Assembly: GCA_949318235.1 (NCBI GenBank)
Contig: OX439129.1
Span: 30,193,243 to 30,257,242, forward strand
Source of the DNA: Ecdyonurus torrentis
Taxonomy: Eukaryota > Arthropoda > Insecta > Ephemeroptera > Heptageniidae
Length of the DNA stretch: 64,000 bases
Reading direction: 5' to 3'
Shown: piece by piece, positions 38,231 to 50,608 of the stretch
Layout of the letters: each line of letters starts with the position of its first letter
How positions within the stretch are numbered: position 1 is the first letter of the stretch
The notes under the pieces: model-generated
What the model saw: only the letters and a program-made list of their open reading frames with translations
Told to the model about the DNA's origin: nothing
The model's database searches: none
Made by a program: the position numbers and the translations under genes

Positions 38231-41200
38231 CATTTCTCTCGCAACTCTTCTTTTTTCTTTCTTTTCTCTCTCCTCTTCTTCTTCTTCTTCTTTTTTTTAC
38301 TCTTTTTATTTTATTTTATATGTCTTTACCTCTTTATCCTGCCACCAGAGTACTCTGTATAAATAACATCCCTTAAATAAAAGAATCTTCATTTATATCA
38401 ACAATGTACAGACATGCAAGCAAAAATAAGTTTACTTTATTTTTATTTTTAAAGCATAAATAAATCAACTTTCATTCGTCGTGATCATATATTAATAATT
38501 TTAACGAGATAAAAATAGCACCCTGTGTAAATAAACACAGCAAAAAAAAAAAAATAAAAATAATAATAAAGCGTATTAAAAAGTTATATGAAATGTTGAG
38601 GTGTTAATTAATGCAAAATGTGATAATTACCTAAAAGAAATGAAGAGTAAATAAGTTTATTTCTCTCTAGACTAATTTTATAGTATTCTTTTTCTCGTTT
38701 TATAGAAAAAGCTTACAAAAAAAAAAAAATAATAATAATAAAATTAAAAATAAAAAGCTAAGAAAAAGATGAAAGATTCTCTTTAAAGTACATAGGTTAG
38801 TATAAAACGTAGCCAAAAGCATTTCTGTACGATTATAAATTTTTCTACAGTGCTTTATTGTTCTTCTTTTGTTAAAACAAAAATTGCAGTTTTATTTTTA
38901 AGTATGCGAACGATGACATCATGATGCGAACGCAATCAAAATAAAATAAAAGTTCAATACAAAATCAATAATAATTACGGATTAGTACGTATTGTTCACC
39001 TACACTATATTTAAACAATCTTCCATAAAATAAATAAATTGTTACATTAAAATCGACCAATTTTCTATAATCGCATTATCTCTCCCCTTCTTATTTACTA
39101 TGCATATCTCTGTATGGTCAATACTATGTACAAATATCAATACTGAAATTTTTGTTTTAAATGATGTAACGCTTATGAAGATAGAACGGATGTAGAAAAA
39201 AAAAAATGTTGGTATGGAAACAAGATAAATTATTAAATAATCAATGTCACGAGTATTTCCAGTTTTTTTTTTTTTTTTTTTTTTTTTCCCCCAACATTTA
39301 TATTGTTATACATATAGTTATTCCCCCTCTTCATTCTTTATTATTTTCATAATCCACTTGTCAGTGTGGTTTGAGTTTAGAAAAATGACAGAACTATGTA
39401 TTTTTTCTATTTTTATTTTATTATTATTATTTGTGATAAAAAAAAAGTACTTCAATGACAAATATTATTCACTGTGACATAAGGGGCTCTAAAAAGTATC
39501 ACAAATATACTTCTCTGGATAAGCAAACGTTTCCGCTCCAATGAAATTACAGAATACACGAAACCATACAACCAGAAGAATTCCATAACAAACAATTACA
39601 AGTGAAGCGACTATATTTAATGATTTCTGTAAAACTCATATTACATAAAAAAAAAAGTCGGAAACATGAAATTTATTGATTAAAAACAATAAACAATGTA
39701 AAACGAGTTATTTACACTTAAACAATCTTAATAATTGTATTATACGAGTAATGTTTACATATGAATGTCATGTATAACACATAAAATTGTCATTTTATTA
39801 AACTTTTTTATTACAATTTATATTGACATCTATTTTAAACATTTAGCGCGGTACGTATTTCTTTGTAATTTATAGAAGATATTAGAATAACACTCTTAAT
39901 TTAAAACAAATTATTTTTACACAGCGCAATTTATATGTTTGCTTTTCACCCCCTCACAATTTTAATTATTCATGCATGAAAAAAAAAATATATAGTGAGC
40001 TTACAAAATATGTAATGACAAAATTTTACAAACACAAAAAGACAGGGGAAGCGAATGCTGTGAGTAGAAAAACGTTTTTTAATGTGTTATGAATGCAGTT
40101 TTGATAAATGATACATCCCTCTCACTCTCTTCCATGATGACGAGAGAGATTTAAAACACACATTGTGATATATATATTTTTTTAGACTATAATTTATTCA
40201 AAATGCGAATAAAACCAAACTCTATATCCACGCTATACGTGTGTGTGTGTATTATATAATATATAATTGGGGAAAAAGAGTGAAATATGAAATATCATCA
40301 TTTTGAATGTGATTGTATCATTTTCTTTTGATGTTACATGATGAACCTTGCGCTTTGCAATCACCTAAGCGATATTATGTTATGCATTACATATAAGAAG
40401 AGAGTGCTGTGTATAATTTTGTAAATGGAATTCAACACATTATTGAGCGGCATAACAAAGTCTATAGTAATCTAACATATTTTATTTTTATATATTTTAT
40501 ACAACGATAAATGTAATTTTCATATCCTCTCTCTTTATACATCCTTTTTATACTAAAAGTGTCAAAAATGTTATATTAAAAAATATTTCTAAAGTTGATA
40601 CTATTATGAAACATCAAATACGTGGCATAATTCTGTACAGTACATTTTATTTGAAAAGTTCCTGCATTTTTTAAAAAATATTTTCCAAAGATGATTAAAA
40701 GGGGGAGGGGGAGGAGGAATGTTTGTTTTCATAACAATTTGTTGCAGCAAAACTACGTAATATTACAAAAAAAAAATGCATTAAATTAGTTCCTCATTTG
40801 AAGGTGTTGTAAAACTGTAATTTTCATTTGAATAAAAAAATGAAGAAAAAGAAGAAAAAAAAAAAAAATAAATAAACTTTTACGCGATTTTAATAGACCG
40901 CGCTTGTTTATCATTTTCTTTGCGAAAGACTAATATTATAAAGTAGCAATTCAATAAATAATATCGTTTCGCAATTTTAAATATTTTAGGCCTATCGTCG
41001 ATCTATAATTTAATATTAAACTCTCTAATGTCGTGTTTTTTTTTTAACAAACTATTTGTGACTTAATTCTATATAAAAATAGAATTAGTTAACGTTTTAC
41101 ATTGATCTAGGTCACTCTGTGTTAGTTGTTACAATTGATTTATTTAGAACCTTAGAATACAAAGTATAAACAAAAACACAATTTTTTTATTTCTTACTCA

Positions 41201-43372
41201 ATATTCAATCAATATTTAAGGACGGAAATTATTTACTCTAAAATCTTTGCTGGTAAGAAAAGTTGTTAGTAAAAGGTCAACATGAAGAAATATGGAAAAA
41301 CTTGTAACGAGCTGCTGGAAATAGTTAGAAAACTTTATAAGCATGAGTGCTTGCTTTTATAACAAGAATCCTGCTTTCAATTAAAATTGAAAATCTACGT
41401 ACTGCTCGAGAGTATGAAATGAGAAAATAGAGAGACGTACAGCATCAAGTTAGTAAATTAATGACTTATTCGTTTTAAGCAAAAAATAATTTTTTGTAAC
41501 ATAATAATTAAAACAATGTTATTTTTTTTTATATATATACATTTTTTTATGAATCGCAGAGAATAAACAAAACTAAAAAAATTTTAACAAAAAGAAAAGC
41601 TATCGCTAAAGGCTTTCTTTAAAAAAAAAAAAAAAAAAAAAAAAATCTTATACAAGACAAGGATTTTTAATTTATTATTTAATTTATAATAAAAATAAAA
41701 ACATTCTGATGATTAAAATTTAAAATAATAACAATTCATATTTTAAGTTAAATATTATATTAAAAATATTAGGGAAATTTTATCAAAAGTAATTAAAGAT
41801 AAGATTTTTTTTCAAGTTTTCTTTACTGTGTAAGTGTAAGGTTTTATTTTTAACAATACTAATTTAAACTTCTTAAGATGAAAATTTTATTTTAATATAA
41901 TAAAATTAAATATTTGCACACACGTAAAATTATGATATAAATTTCGTGTATTTACAGTGGCAACATTAAGTTGATCTAACAAAATAAGACAAGACAAGAC
42001 AAAAAAAAAAAAAAAAAAAAAAAAAAACTATTTTATTTACTATAATATAAATTACACACGAACGATTAAATTATTATTTACATATTACTCATTAACATTT
42101 TTGTGTATAATAATAAAGACGAAGAACAAGAGTGTATTATGTATACCTCCTCACTAATAGATCTCAATTTGCCAGATATTTTATGAAATAAATAAGCCAA
42201 GGAAGTTAGAAGTATAAAAAAATTTAAACTTATATTATATGATTATAATATATAGATCAAGACATTTTGAGAATATAAGTATGCCAATATTGTATAATAA
42301 ATTGACAGGTTAGTATTTTTTTTTTATATATATCTTGATAGAAACGTGTGAAGAATATATTTTATTCTTATTGTTCATATATTATAGTATACATTTATAC
42401 ATATAACAACGTGAGTCGCAGATCAGATCACGGGTATTATGTTCTTTGTTTTTATTTATTTAACGTCCATATGGTATATCTCGCTTGCTTTTCTCTCTTA
42501 TATATTATAGATATAAACCCCTTTTTTTATATAACAAAATAACTTTATCAAACAGTTGGCACCAAATAAATAATAAGTTTATTTGATATCAAATATTGGT
42601 AATTAAGATAATGAAATCCTATTTTCGTATTTTGATTTTCTTATCATCAGAAATACAACGAACGTCTTTCATTAATAATTCAGAAAAAGACAAATGTTTA
42701 CAGTTACATTATAGTTCATGCCAAATATATTTAAAGGTGGTATTGTATGGAAATTAAAAATATATATCCTGAGTAAAATATTAATAAAGATATAAAAAGA
42801 ATATAATATATAATATATAAAATATTTTTTTGCAATACGCGATGAAAATATAAATCGATTTCTTTTAGTTTAAAAATATATAGCAATTGTTCAGACTCGG
42901 CGCACGAGAACATGTATAACAATGTTAAAAAGTCATGCATGCAATATCTTTTCAAGTCAAATAATATTTTATATAAAGACTCATCGATCTTATAATATTA
43001 AAGCTACACGGATATGAAATATTTTATACTTCCAAATGCTGACTCTTTCAATATTAAGTGTGTCTATACTTTTTTGTTTTACATATTATTCTGAACTAAT
43101 AGAAATAAACTAAAATATAATTTCGTATTTATTAATCTAGCAATCATGTTGTGCCCAGTTCTGGAGGTTAATTATTACCACACTCTTTCTTATTAATCCA
43201 ATTTTAACATCTCATAAATAATTAAATAATAGTTATATCTTTACTACATACGATTGCCAGCCCGTATTAATTTATTAAATGATATAGGGCAGACAATGTT
43301 GCAATTTAACTTTTCGAATATATTTTCCAAGCACCTATTTGGAACAACACTGGTTCAGAGTTACATTTTCTT

Positions 43373-43510
43373 AAAGTGCATTCATATATTCATTTATTTG
43401 TTTTTTGTAACTTTGCGTAACAAAATAATTATCTCCATTTAAAACAATATGTTATTTAACAATTTGCACGCAAAGTTACAACAAATAAATAAATATGTGA
43501 ATGCATCTTT
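43373..43510. mobile_element. Hairpin (foldback) element, about 138 bp
   Basis: The left arm AAAGTGCATTCATATATTC... (43373-43418, ending ACTTTGCGT) and the right arm (43467-43510, starting ACGCAAAGTTACAACAAA) are reverse complements with few mismatches and one small gap, around a 48-base AT-rich loop. It has no coding capacity. A small MITE is the likeliest reading; target duplications were not resolved. Confidence 0.6.
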
Positions 43511-43897
43511 ATAGCGTGCGTAGATACGGATAAAAGTTAATACGTAATAATTATATACAAGTTATCACAGAAACAATTATTATTACAACATAATAATATT
43601 ATGCTGCATAGTATAACGCTCAAGTTACAGAGCATAATTTATTTTTTTATATAATATTAATATTATATTTATTTTAAAATAGCAACATTCATACTATTTA
43701 TAATAGTATACCACAGTAAATATTCACAGGACTAGAAATTACTCAATTTATTTACGGAAGATTTTTTTTTAAAAAACAAGCTAATTTATTCATCGGTGTA
43801 GTAGTATTTACGGGAGTCAAATCTCATTGTAAATATAATACATATTCAGTGTCTTTAATAAGTCATGCGTATAAGTATGAGAGAAAATGGTACTCAC

Positions 43898-43988
43898 GAG
43901 CAGTGTAGCCGTACTCGTCCTCCTCCTCGGTGTCCGCCGCGATTTCCTCGGCAGTACGCTTCACGTTGCCCGCACTAGCTCGCCAGAT
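43898..43988 (-). CDS. Patj: Patj/MPDZ-like scaffold, acidic exon preceding PDZ domain C
   Basis: Exon of 91 bp, entering in phase 0 after GTTGCAG and leaving in phase 1 at GCTC before GTGAGT. It encodes IWRASAGNVKRTAEEIAADT followed by EEEDEYGYTA. It is too short to stand out as an open frame, but it is a GC-rich island in AT-rich intron, has good splice sites, and its exit phase fits the exon at 6667 (C+AT gives His, then KVKKKYGG). The splice that follows would span about 37 kb. The exon at 37785 offers an alternative way into the same acceptor. Confidence 0.8.
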
Positions 43989-44803
43989 CTGCAACCCGCA
44001 CAACCTTGTATTCGCTTATCCATCAAATGATAAATAAAAATAATATAAATCTAGAGCTCGCCAATTGATATTTTATAAATCTAATATCAAACGGAAACTA
44101 TTAAATGTCATTTGTGTACTACTTCAAATTAGGATCACTGAAAAAAAAAAAATTAAATGCGTGATTTTTAAATTATATACGTTCTTTTTATTAGTATTAT
44201 TTTTTATTTTTTTAAATTGAAATGGGTGTGTAAGTTTTTGCTCTATCAATCAAACTTAAAAGGGCAAAACTGTGTCTTTAAGAAACACTGAATATCTTAT
44301 AATGGAAACAAAGAATAAAATTCTGACACCATTAAAATTAAATAAAGTTTGCAATTTAAAAATATTATGACACTGCAATAATAACAAAAGCAGGCTTACA
44401 ACATAGAAAACACAGCAACGAATAATAATAATAATAAAAGACTTTTCAATGCGGTTACATTTTGTTAACTATATAGCTTGTGTTTTCAAAATAAATACTG
44501 GTATTTTTTAAGCAGAGTATTTCAATAAACATTTGAAGAGATAAACGTAGTGCTATCTCCTAAGTAGTAAAATTAAAACTTCTACATTTTTTTAATTTAT
44601 TATCTTCATTAGAATATTATAATTTTTAATTCATTCTTTATTACCATTTTCTAATAATACTCAACAAATAACATATTAAGGCTATTGTACTGCTTAACAA
44701 AATAGTGCGTATATTTAATATTACAGTCAAGCGTGAAAATTAAAATGAAAACTTAAATGATAATGGAAAAAAAAAGGATGAAACAAGGTGAAGGGGGGGT
44801 TAC

Positions 44804-44979
44804 CTGAATGAAGTCATGATGGTTTGATTGACCTAGAGGAGGGTGGTAGGGGTGGGTGGATGAAGGCGAGGGCGGGGAGCGTAGCAAACAGAAGAAGACT
44901 GCCGCTGCTGCTGAACACGGCGTATTCTACCCTGGGGTAGGAACCGTCAGGGGCGTCTGGTAACGTTGTAGCGCCGGAT
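44804..44979 (-). other. Exon-like GC island inside an intron (possible poison or alternative terminal exon)
   Basis: On the minus strand this 176-bp segment is flanked by an acceptor GCTTGCCACAG and a donor ATTCAG/GTAACC and is strikingly GC-rich for its setting. In the phase set by its neighbours it reads IRRYNVTRRP and then a stop, so inclusion would truncate the protein before PDZ domain C. A second frame stays open for nearly the whole segment but would need a different incoming phase. Its length (2 modulo 3) also breaks the frame. It may be a regulated exon, an exon of a different transcript, or a GC island without splicing function. Confidence 0.4.
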
Positions 44980-47026
44980 CTGTGGCAAGCACGCAATCTC
45001 TCGTTCGTTCTCTTTTTTCGCCTACATGTATAAGCTGCCACCAAACTATATAGTTCTAACACGCCAGTTTTTATATAACAAAACATTGGCACCCTTCTCT
45101 AGTACCATGCTTTTACTAACAACAAAGAATAGAGAAACGTGTTTTACGTTCTTCTAAAAACAAAGCAATAAAAAAAAATCATTGAATACTAAAAATAATA
45201 TTTTTTTTATAGTTAAAAATATTTATTTAACTATTTCTTTGTTTCTATTTATTTTTGTATTAATAAAAAAAAAAGCATTATTGCAATTCTCTGACATGTT
45301 GATTCAGCACACCTTTATTATCAACAAAAGTTCTTTACTATGTTATGTACATTATATAAATATTACTTTAGAAAAAAAAAGTTAAATAAAAAGATGGGTC
45401 AAAGAGAGAGAAAGAAAAGGTGCGCAGGCTGCGCTGCTTTTACAAAGTGTAGCGTGATTTGTTTTAGTGATTCTGCATCGCGTGCAGTTGGAGTGACGCG
45501 AAGACGCGTAGGAACGTGCAAAATTTAAGTGCCTTACTATAGTGACTTCATATATCACCTAGTTTTATTTTCAGCTGTACACTTTGCTTTTGTTATAATT
45601 ATTCACTTATATATAAAAGAGAATAAACATATAACATAAATAAATTTGATTCACTTGTCATTTATATGTTATTATTTTTTTCAAAGTCAACACAAAAAAT
45701 TAAAAGTTAAAAAAAAAAAATAATAATAAATAAGATTTTGGCATCATAGTTTAAGCAAATATTACGTTATTTTTTTGCCGACATACTATCTTCAAAATGT
45801 TTACAAATATATCCCAACTTATGAATCAGTTTAAAAATCTGTACAACAGGCACATCTTCACTTTTGATGGTACTGACTACTGATATTGTATTACACATTT
45901 TTACGTAGCTATGCTTTTAGATGGATAAACTTTACTCTTAAAAAGTAAGATTTAAAACATTTTAATTTAAATTCTCTCTCTTCAAGTGAATATTATTGTG
46001 CAGGTGTCTGTTACATGCCTAATTTTTTAAGTGTTGTTTTTTTTATTTTTTATTAAAACCTCATGCCGCAAAAAGTGTTGTCACTTTTTGAGTTAAGCTT
46101 TTAAGCTGTTAAATTAATTAATTAATTATTAAAATATACACAAAATAAGCATTATTTCATTTTATTTCTTTAAATTATGATATATATATATATATATATA
46201 TATATTATGAATTTGATATAAGAAATGGAATGAAAATAATTCTTATAATTCTCATGAAAAAAAATAAAATGTATTAAAAATACATTTTTATTCTTTTTGT
46301 AGTTTCCCTCTCCCTTTATAATGATTATTGTGTACTTTTAGTTTTTACAATGGTGTGACGATTTAGTTTCTACTTCTTATTTAAATTATTCACACATTTT
46401 TGTTAAATTCATATTATAACTAAATATTGTGATGTTGATAATTTTAAAATATTTTTTCCATTATTGGAACGTTGGTGACGTTGGTGTCTGCTACGTGAAG
46501 GGCATGTGAAGGTTTCTGGGTTCAAGGACAAAGGTCTGATTTTTGCTGTACACAGCTGTGAATTAAGGTAAATTTATTTTTTAAGAAAATATAGGACATT
46601 AAACTAGTTTTAACTAATAATAAAATTGTAAAAAATAAAAATAAAGTCGTGGTTTGTAAAAATAGAGTATTTAATACCACCACACCAAAGAAGAGAACAA
46701 AAAAATTATAAATGAACGCAAAAAAACGTTGAAATCTTAAATAATAAAATGATACTGCTTTCCTACAATGATTATGAATTTTGAATAACACTGACATTTT
46801 TTTCTTTTTCTAAAAATTATGCATATAAAGAGAAAGATAGAAAAAAAAAATTAAAAAAACGTAAAAATTGCAAACAAAAATGATACATTGAAGTTAAAAA
46901 GCTGATGAGTGCAATACAAAACACAATAATTTTTAACGTGACAATAATTTTTAGCAGTGACATTGAAGCAATGCATGACATAGATTCTATACAAAAGCTT
47001 TAGCAAGCATAGGTAAGGTAGAGCTA

Positions 47027-47032
<6 letters not shown>

Positions 47033-47090
<58 letters not shown>
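47033..47090. repeat. (GA)n microsatellite
   Basis: About 29 GA units, perfect, in the same intron as the exon-like island. Confidence 0.95.
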
Positions 47091-47091
<1 letters not shown>

Positions 47092-47212
47092 AGTCTGTAT
47101 TGCTAATTGCTACTAACAAGCAAAATAATTAACATAATTAGCAGAGTTAGACATAATCATGTCTAAACAATAAGATATTGTTTCTAAATTATATACATAC
47201 AGTATAATATGT

Positions 47213-47215
<3 letters not shown>

Positions 47216-47297
<82 letters not shown>
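47216..47297. repeat. (TA)n microsatellite
   Basis: About 41 TA units in a PDZ-gene intron, with a second short TA block and CATA-like edges on its right. Confidence 0.95.
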
Positions 47298-47304
<7 letters not shown>

Positions 47305-47690
47305 TATATACAAACATACATACCTATACTATATTATAGTATTCAATTACTGTTTATTGTTTTGAAAAGAAACAATACCTTGTGACAACTGAAAATCAAT
47401 AAGAAAGAAATGCAAATAAAAATTAACTTTTAAAATATAATGGCTATTTTATGTCAATTTTTTAAAAAAACAAACAAATATTTAACACACTACTGTACTT
47501 ATATAAAATCTTAATAATATGCCTTTGTGACATTTATTGTGCATTTAATGTGACATTTTGTATAGAAAAAAATTGACATCAAAATAATGTCCTTTCATAT
47601 TTTTTGTTGTATTGAGTGTTTGTGCAAGCTAGCACACATAAAGCAAGGGAGGGCTTAGAAATGGTGCCTGCCGACTGGCGCTGGGCGTAC

Positions 47691-47963
47691 CTCCTGGCCT
47701 TTCTTAGTGGTGATGCGACCCTCAAGGTCACGTTCATCTTCTTCATCCTCGTCGCTGTCCTCACTTGACGAGTACTTTTTCTCCTCTCTCTCTGCAGTCT
47801 CTCCAGGTGTTGGAGTACCAGGGGGCGTGTTTTCAGGAGTACGGTTTGCCTTCTGTTCAGCCTTACGGTCGGCCTTATCATTCTGCTGAGGCTTTGACGT
47901 CTCCTTCTTGGCACCATAATCATTCATCCCATAGGTTTGTTTGTCATAATCACTCCAACCCTC
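47691..47963 (-). CDS. Patj: Patj/MPDZ-like scaffold, Lys/Glu-rich and acidic linker exon
   Basis: Exon of 91 codons, phase 0 to 0, starting after TTTCAG and ending at CAGGAG before GTACGC. It begins EGWSDYDKQTYGMNDYGAKK, passes through a Lys/Gln/Asn-rich region and a TPENTPPGTPTPGE motif, then an acidic run (SSSEDSDEDEEDERDLEG) and ends RITTKKGQE. The acidic run just ahead of the next PDZ is a feature I recall in vertebrate MPDZ before the PDZ with the GLGLSLAG loop, which supports orthology. The third base of the donor is followed by a weak ACGC, so readthrough into the intron would add 11 residues and stop. Confidence 0.88.
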
Positions 47964-48079
47964 CTGAAACATCAAAATGAAATTATTAAAAATATAGTTT
48001 AGGAATACTGCATTTAATGTCCAAGGTTTGAAATATTGTTGATGAAATAAAAAATAAAAAATAAAAATGCCATGCTTAC

Positions 48080-48214
48080 CTGAATGAGAACAGGCTGAGG
48101 TGTATGTGCGATTGGCACAGGTGGTGGAGCCTTTTTCTTGAAACTACGAGTGCCACAGGGAGTGCTGGACGTGGACGGAATTTCTCCGCATGCTTCGTTA
48201 TCACTGTCCACACT
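48080..48214 (-). CDS. Patj: Patj/MPDZ-like scaffold, inter-PDZ linker exon
   Basis: Exon of 45 codons, phase 0 to 0, between TTTCAG and ATTCAG/GTAAGC. It encodes SVDSDNEACGEIPSTSSTPC, then a basic FKKKAPPPVPIAHTPQPVLIQ segment. The KKKAPPPVP run is a proline-rich stretch that could bind SH3 domains (inference). The exon sits 344 bp from the last PDZ B exon and 116 bp from the next linker exon, the tightest exon cluster in the gene. Confidence 0.88.
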
Positions 48215-48558
48215 CTGAAATCATTAACACTCATGTCAGTAAATACATTAATTTTATTACTGTTAGTTTAATATATTCACTTTCTTATAAATTTAAGTAA
48301 TGATGTTATCTTTTTTTTTTTTTTAATATTAGTACCATTAACATGGTATTTCATAAAGTATTTTATTCGTTTTTTCTTCAAGATATATATATATAATAAA
48401 TAAATAAATAATTAAGGTATGTAAAATACAGTTAATAAGTGAATGAAATAATCACAATTAATTGTTATTTATGATAGTTTGTAACATTTTAATTAATATA
48501 ATTTAATATTTTATTCAAAATTTACAGGGACAAATTTCGTAAGTTTTATATTACTAAC

Positions 48559-48684
48559 CCATTGAATGAGTGACTGTACAAGGAAGCGCACAGGATTGCC
48601 AGCAGAGCGGATCACATCTACCGCCCTTTCGTGACTTGCTGTCCTCAAATTAATGCTGTCCACCTCCAAAATCCTATCACCAGT
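48559..48684 (-). CDS. Patj: Patj/MPDZ-like scaffold, end of PDZ domain B
   Basis: Exon of 42 codons, phase 0 to 0, after TTACAG-type acceptor sequence (CCAGTCTGTAAAA on the plus strand) and before GTTAGT. It encodes [20 protein letters not shown], then [36 protein letters not shown] is the canonical GDxILxVNxxxL region, [13 protein letters not shown] is helix B lining the ligand groove (His at the first helix position marks a class I PDZ, which prefers S/T-x-hydrophobic tails), and VRFLVQSL is the last strand. Exon boundaries cut the domain into three pieces. Confidence 0.95.
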
Positions 48685-48918
48685 CTGTAAAAAAAAATGT
48701 AACCACATTAATTTCAATCTAATTCAAAAAAATATTGAAAATCTAAATACCTCAACATCTGAGTTTTGAGGTTTCATATAATGTAATTTAAAAGTAAAGC
48801 ATAGAGGTCTATAGACAAAAAAAAGGCGCACTTCTGTTGCTTCCTAAAGCCAAGAACTTATTGATAAACTATATCTTGCAAACTAAATAAAAAGTACTTA
48901 TCTCTACATAAAAAAAAA

Positions 48919-48923
<5 letters not shown>

Positions 48924-49001
<78 letters not shown>
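48924..49001. repeat. (TA)n microsatellite
   Basis: About 39 uninterrupted TA units in the intron between two PDZ domain B exons. Confidence 0.95.
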
Positions 49002-49006
<5 letters not shown>

Positions 49007-49394
49007 CCTTATTTCTTTCTAAATATATTAAGCACAGCAGGAAAAGTGTTATATAAAATTTTGTGATAAGAATTAAATAATAGAATTTGTTGACTTTTAT
49101 CGTTATCACTAATATTGTTAACTATTACTTCAGTCAAGAATATTTTTTTATCTCAAAAGAAGAACATATTTATGTTATCCATCGAATTTTGAATTAAATA
49201 GATCTAAAATCTACAAAAGAATAATTTCAAATATGCAAAGTTTACAAATTATATTCAATTTAATGTTTGAATATCTAGCCTATGAGAGTAACATTATAAT
49301 GAAACGCATCCTCAAAATAATTTTTTAATTATTTTTTTCTCTCTCTCCACATATAATAATTTATTTTTGTCACAGAAAGACGTGATCTACAAAC

Positions 49395-49499
49395 CTTAAG
49401 CTCGCCAGTTCTGCCAGCAGGGCTTTGCGGAAGAACATTCTTGATAAAAATCCCAGAGATTGCAGAACCACTGTCTGGGCCCGCGTTATAAAGATCGAC
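49395..49499 (-). CDS. Patj: Patj/MPDZ-like scaffold, middle of PDZ domain B
   Basis: Exon of 35 codons, phase 0 to 0, between a TTCTCAG acceptor and a CTTAAG/GTTTGT donor. It encodes VDLYNAGPDSGSAISGIFIK and then NVLPQSPAGRTGELK. GIFIKNVLPQSPAGRTGELK is the strand C, helix A and following loop of a PDZ domain, closely matching the GIFIKxVLxxSPAG pattern of MPDZ/PATJ. The loop between strands B and C (YNAGPDSGSAI) is longer than in a minimal PDZ, as in the vertebrate members. Confidence 0.94.
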
Positions 49500-50011
49500 C
49501 TGAGAACATAGCAAACACAACGAGGTTAGAGTGCAACTCAAGTGCTAAGTATACAACTCATATTAAGTTTTTTTTTATATGCACAATGAATGAGTAAAAC
49601 TCAAGTATACTCTTGTTAACATTTTGACTATATATAACAAGGAAGAAGAGCTTCAAAATGGGACCTCTTCTTTTTGTAATATAATAATTTATTTATAAAA
49701 TATAACTGTATTTTTTTTTTCTTTTATTAAGATATATTTTTGAAATATTATTTGACGTAAACTTTTAAAGCGGAAGTTAGAATAAGATGAAACTGTTTTT
49801 AAAAAAGTTACAAATAAAGGTGCACTTACAAATTTAATTTTATCAAATAATTTTATTCAGTAAATTATTAAAAACCATTGTTTTAACTATTATATTGCTA
49901 CGCAAAGATATTAAAAAAAAAAAGTGAATGCATCATATAATGAACTAGTTTAACAATGTATATATAAAGAGCGTGATATCAGGGAATAAAAACTAGGTAA
50001 CTTATTCTTAC

Positions 50012-50134
50012 CTTTCCGCCTACAATGCTGATACCAAGGCTACAGTTTGGCTCTCGAAGTACCTCTACTAAGCGTTCAGGTCCCCAGTGTTTGGACATCT
50101 GCATAGGCGCACCCTTCTTACCCGCGACCTGCAA
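50012..50134 (-). CDS. Patj: Patj/MPDZ-like scaffold, start of PDZ domain B
   Basis: Exon of 41 codons, phase 0 to 0. It encodes [19 protein letters not shown], then [20 protein letters not shown] and GK. KHWGP followed by a charged strand and [13 protein letters not shown] matches, from memory of the family, the segment leading into a C-terminal-half PDZ of vertebrate MPDZ/PATJ; SLGI is the carboxylate-binding loop. Two tandem acceptors, TTACAG and TTGCAG, lie 6 bp apart, so an LQ insertion may be alternatively spliced (NAGNAG-like, but with a 6-bp step). The donor is AAG before GTAAGA. Confidence 0.93.
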
Positions 50135-50493
50135 CTGTAACCCGAAAATCTTGTTTTTAAAACGCACCACATGTCAGTCATATGAAAATTTCTGAGATAT
50201 CGACAATAAAAAATATATCTTGTTCAGTTAAGTAGTATGGTGAAGTAAAGGAGAATTCAAACTGACAGTGCGTTCGATTTTAAAGAGGAACTTTGCTGTT
50301 TATCGGGAAGCTGCTTTATCTACTTCCTCATGAATATTATCTACCACAATGAACTTTTTTTTAAAAAATTCGAGAGCTTTTATTTATGTAAAAAAAAAAG
50401 AAAGAAAAATGATAACGTAATCATATTTTTTCCAAACGTTTGCAAGTTTATACTTTGAATTTTTAAGATGAATCATTCAAAATCAAAAGCTCA

Positions 50494-50528
<35 letters not shown>

Positions 50529-50608
50529 TCGAAGTGCAAATTTCTCACTCGATATTTTATTTACAATTTTCAATTTAATTTGTTGAGTCAACATTCAATG
50601 TTACATAC

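Larger units (their letters stand above)
43989..47690 (-). other. 3.7-kb intron of the PDZ gene
   Basis: Phase 0 intron. It contains the exon-like island 44804-44979, a (GA)n at 47033-47090, a (TA)n at 47216-47297, a short (TA)n at 46172-46204, and a GC-richer stretch near 45400-45540 with no recognised function. Confidence 0.7.
48215..50608 (-). other. Four introns between the PDZ-domain-B exons
   Basis: Covers introns 50135-50608, 49500-50011, 48685-49394 and 48215-48558, with the exons listed separately. All are phase 0. They hold an A run (50494-50526), a (TA)n tract (48924-49001) and no other feature. Confidence 0.75.

Noticed and set aside
45340..45528. Plus-strand ORF with Cys and Arg (GC-richer segment)
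   Set aside because: No recognised domain, no splice sites fitting a gene, and the segment lies within a minus-strand intron; too short to support.
47579..47923. Second minus-strand ORF rich in Arg
   Set aside because: Alternative frame over the exon at 47691-47963; only the other frame keeps phase with neighbours.
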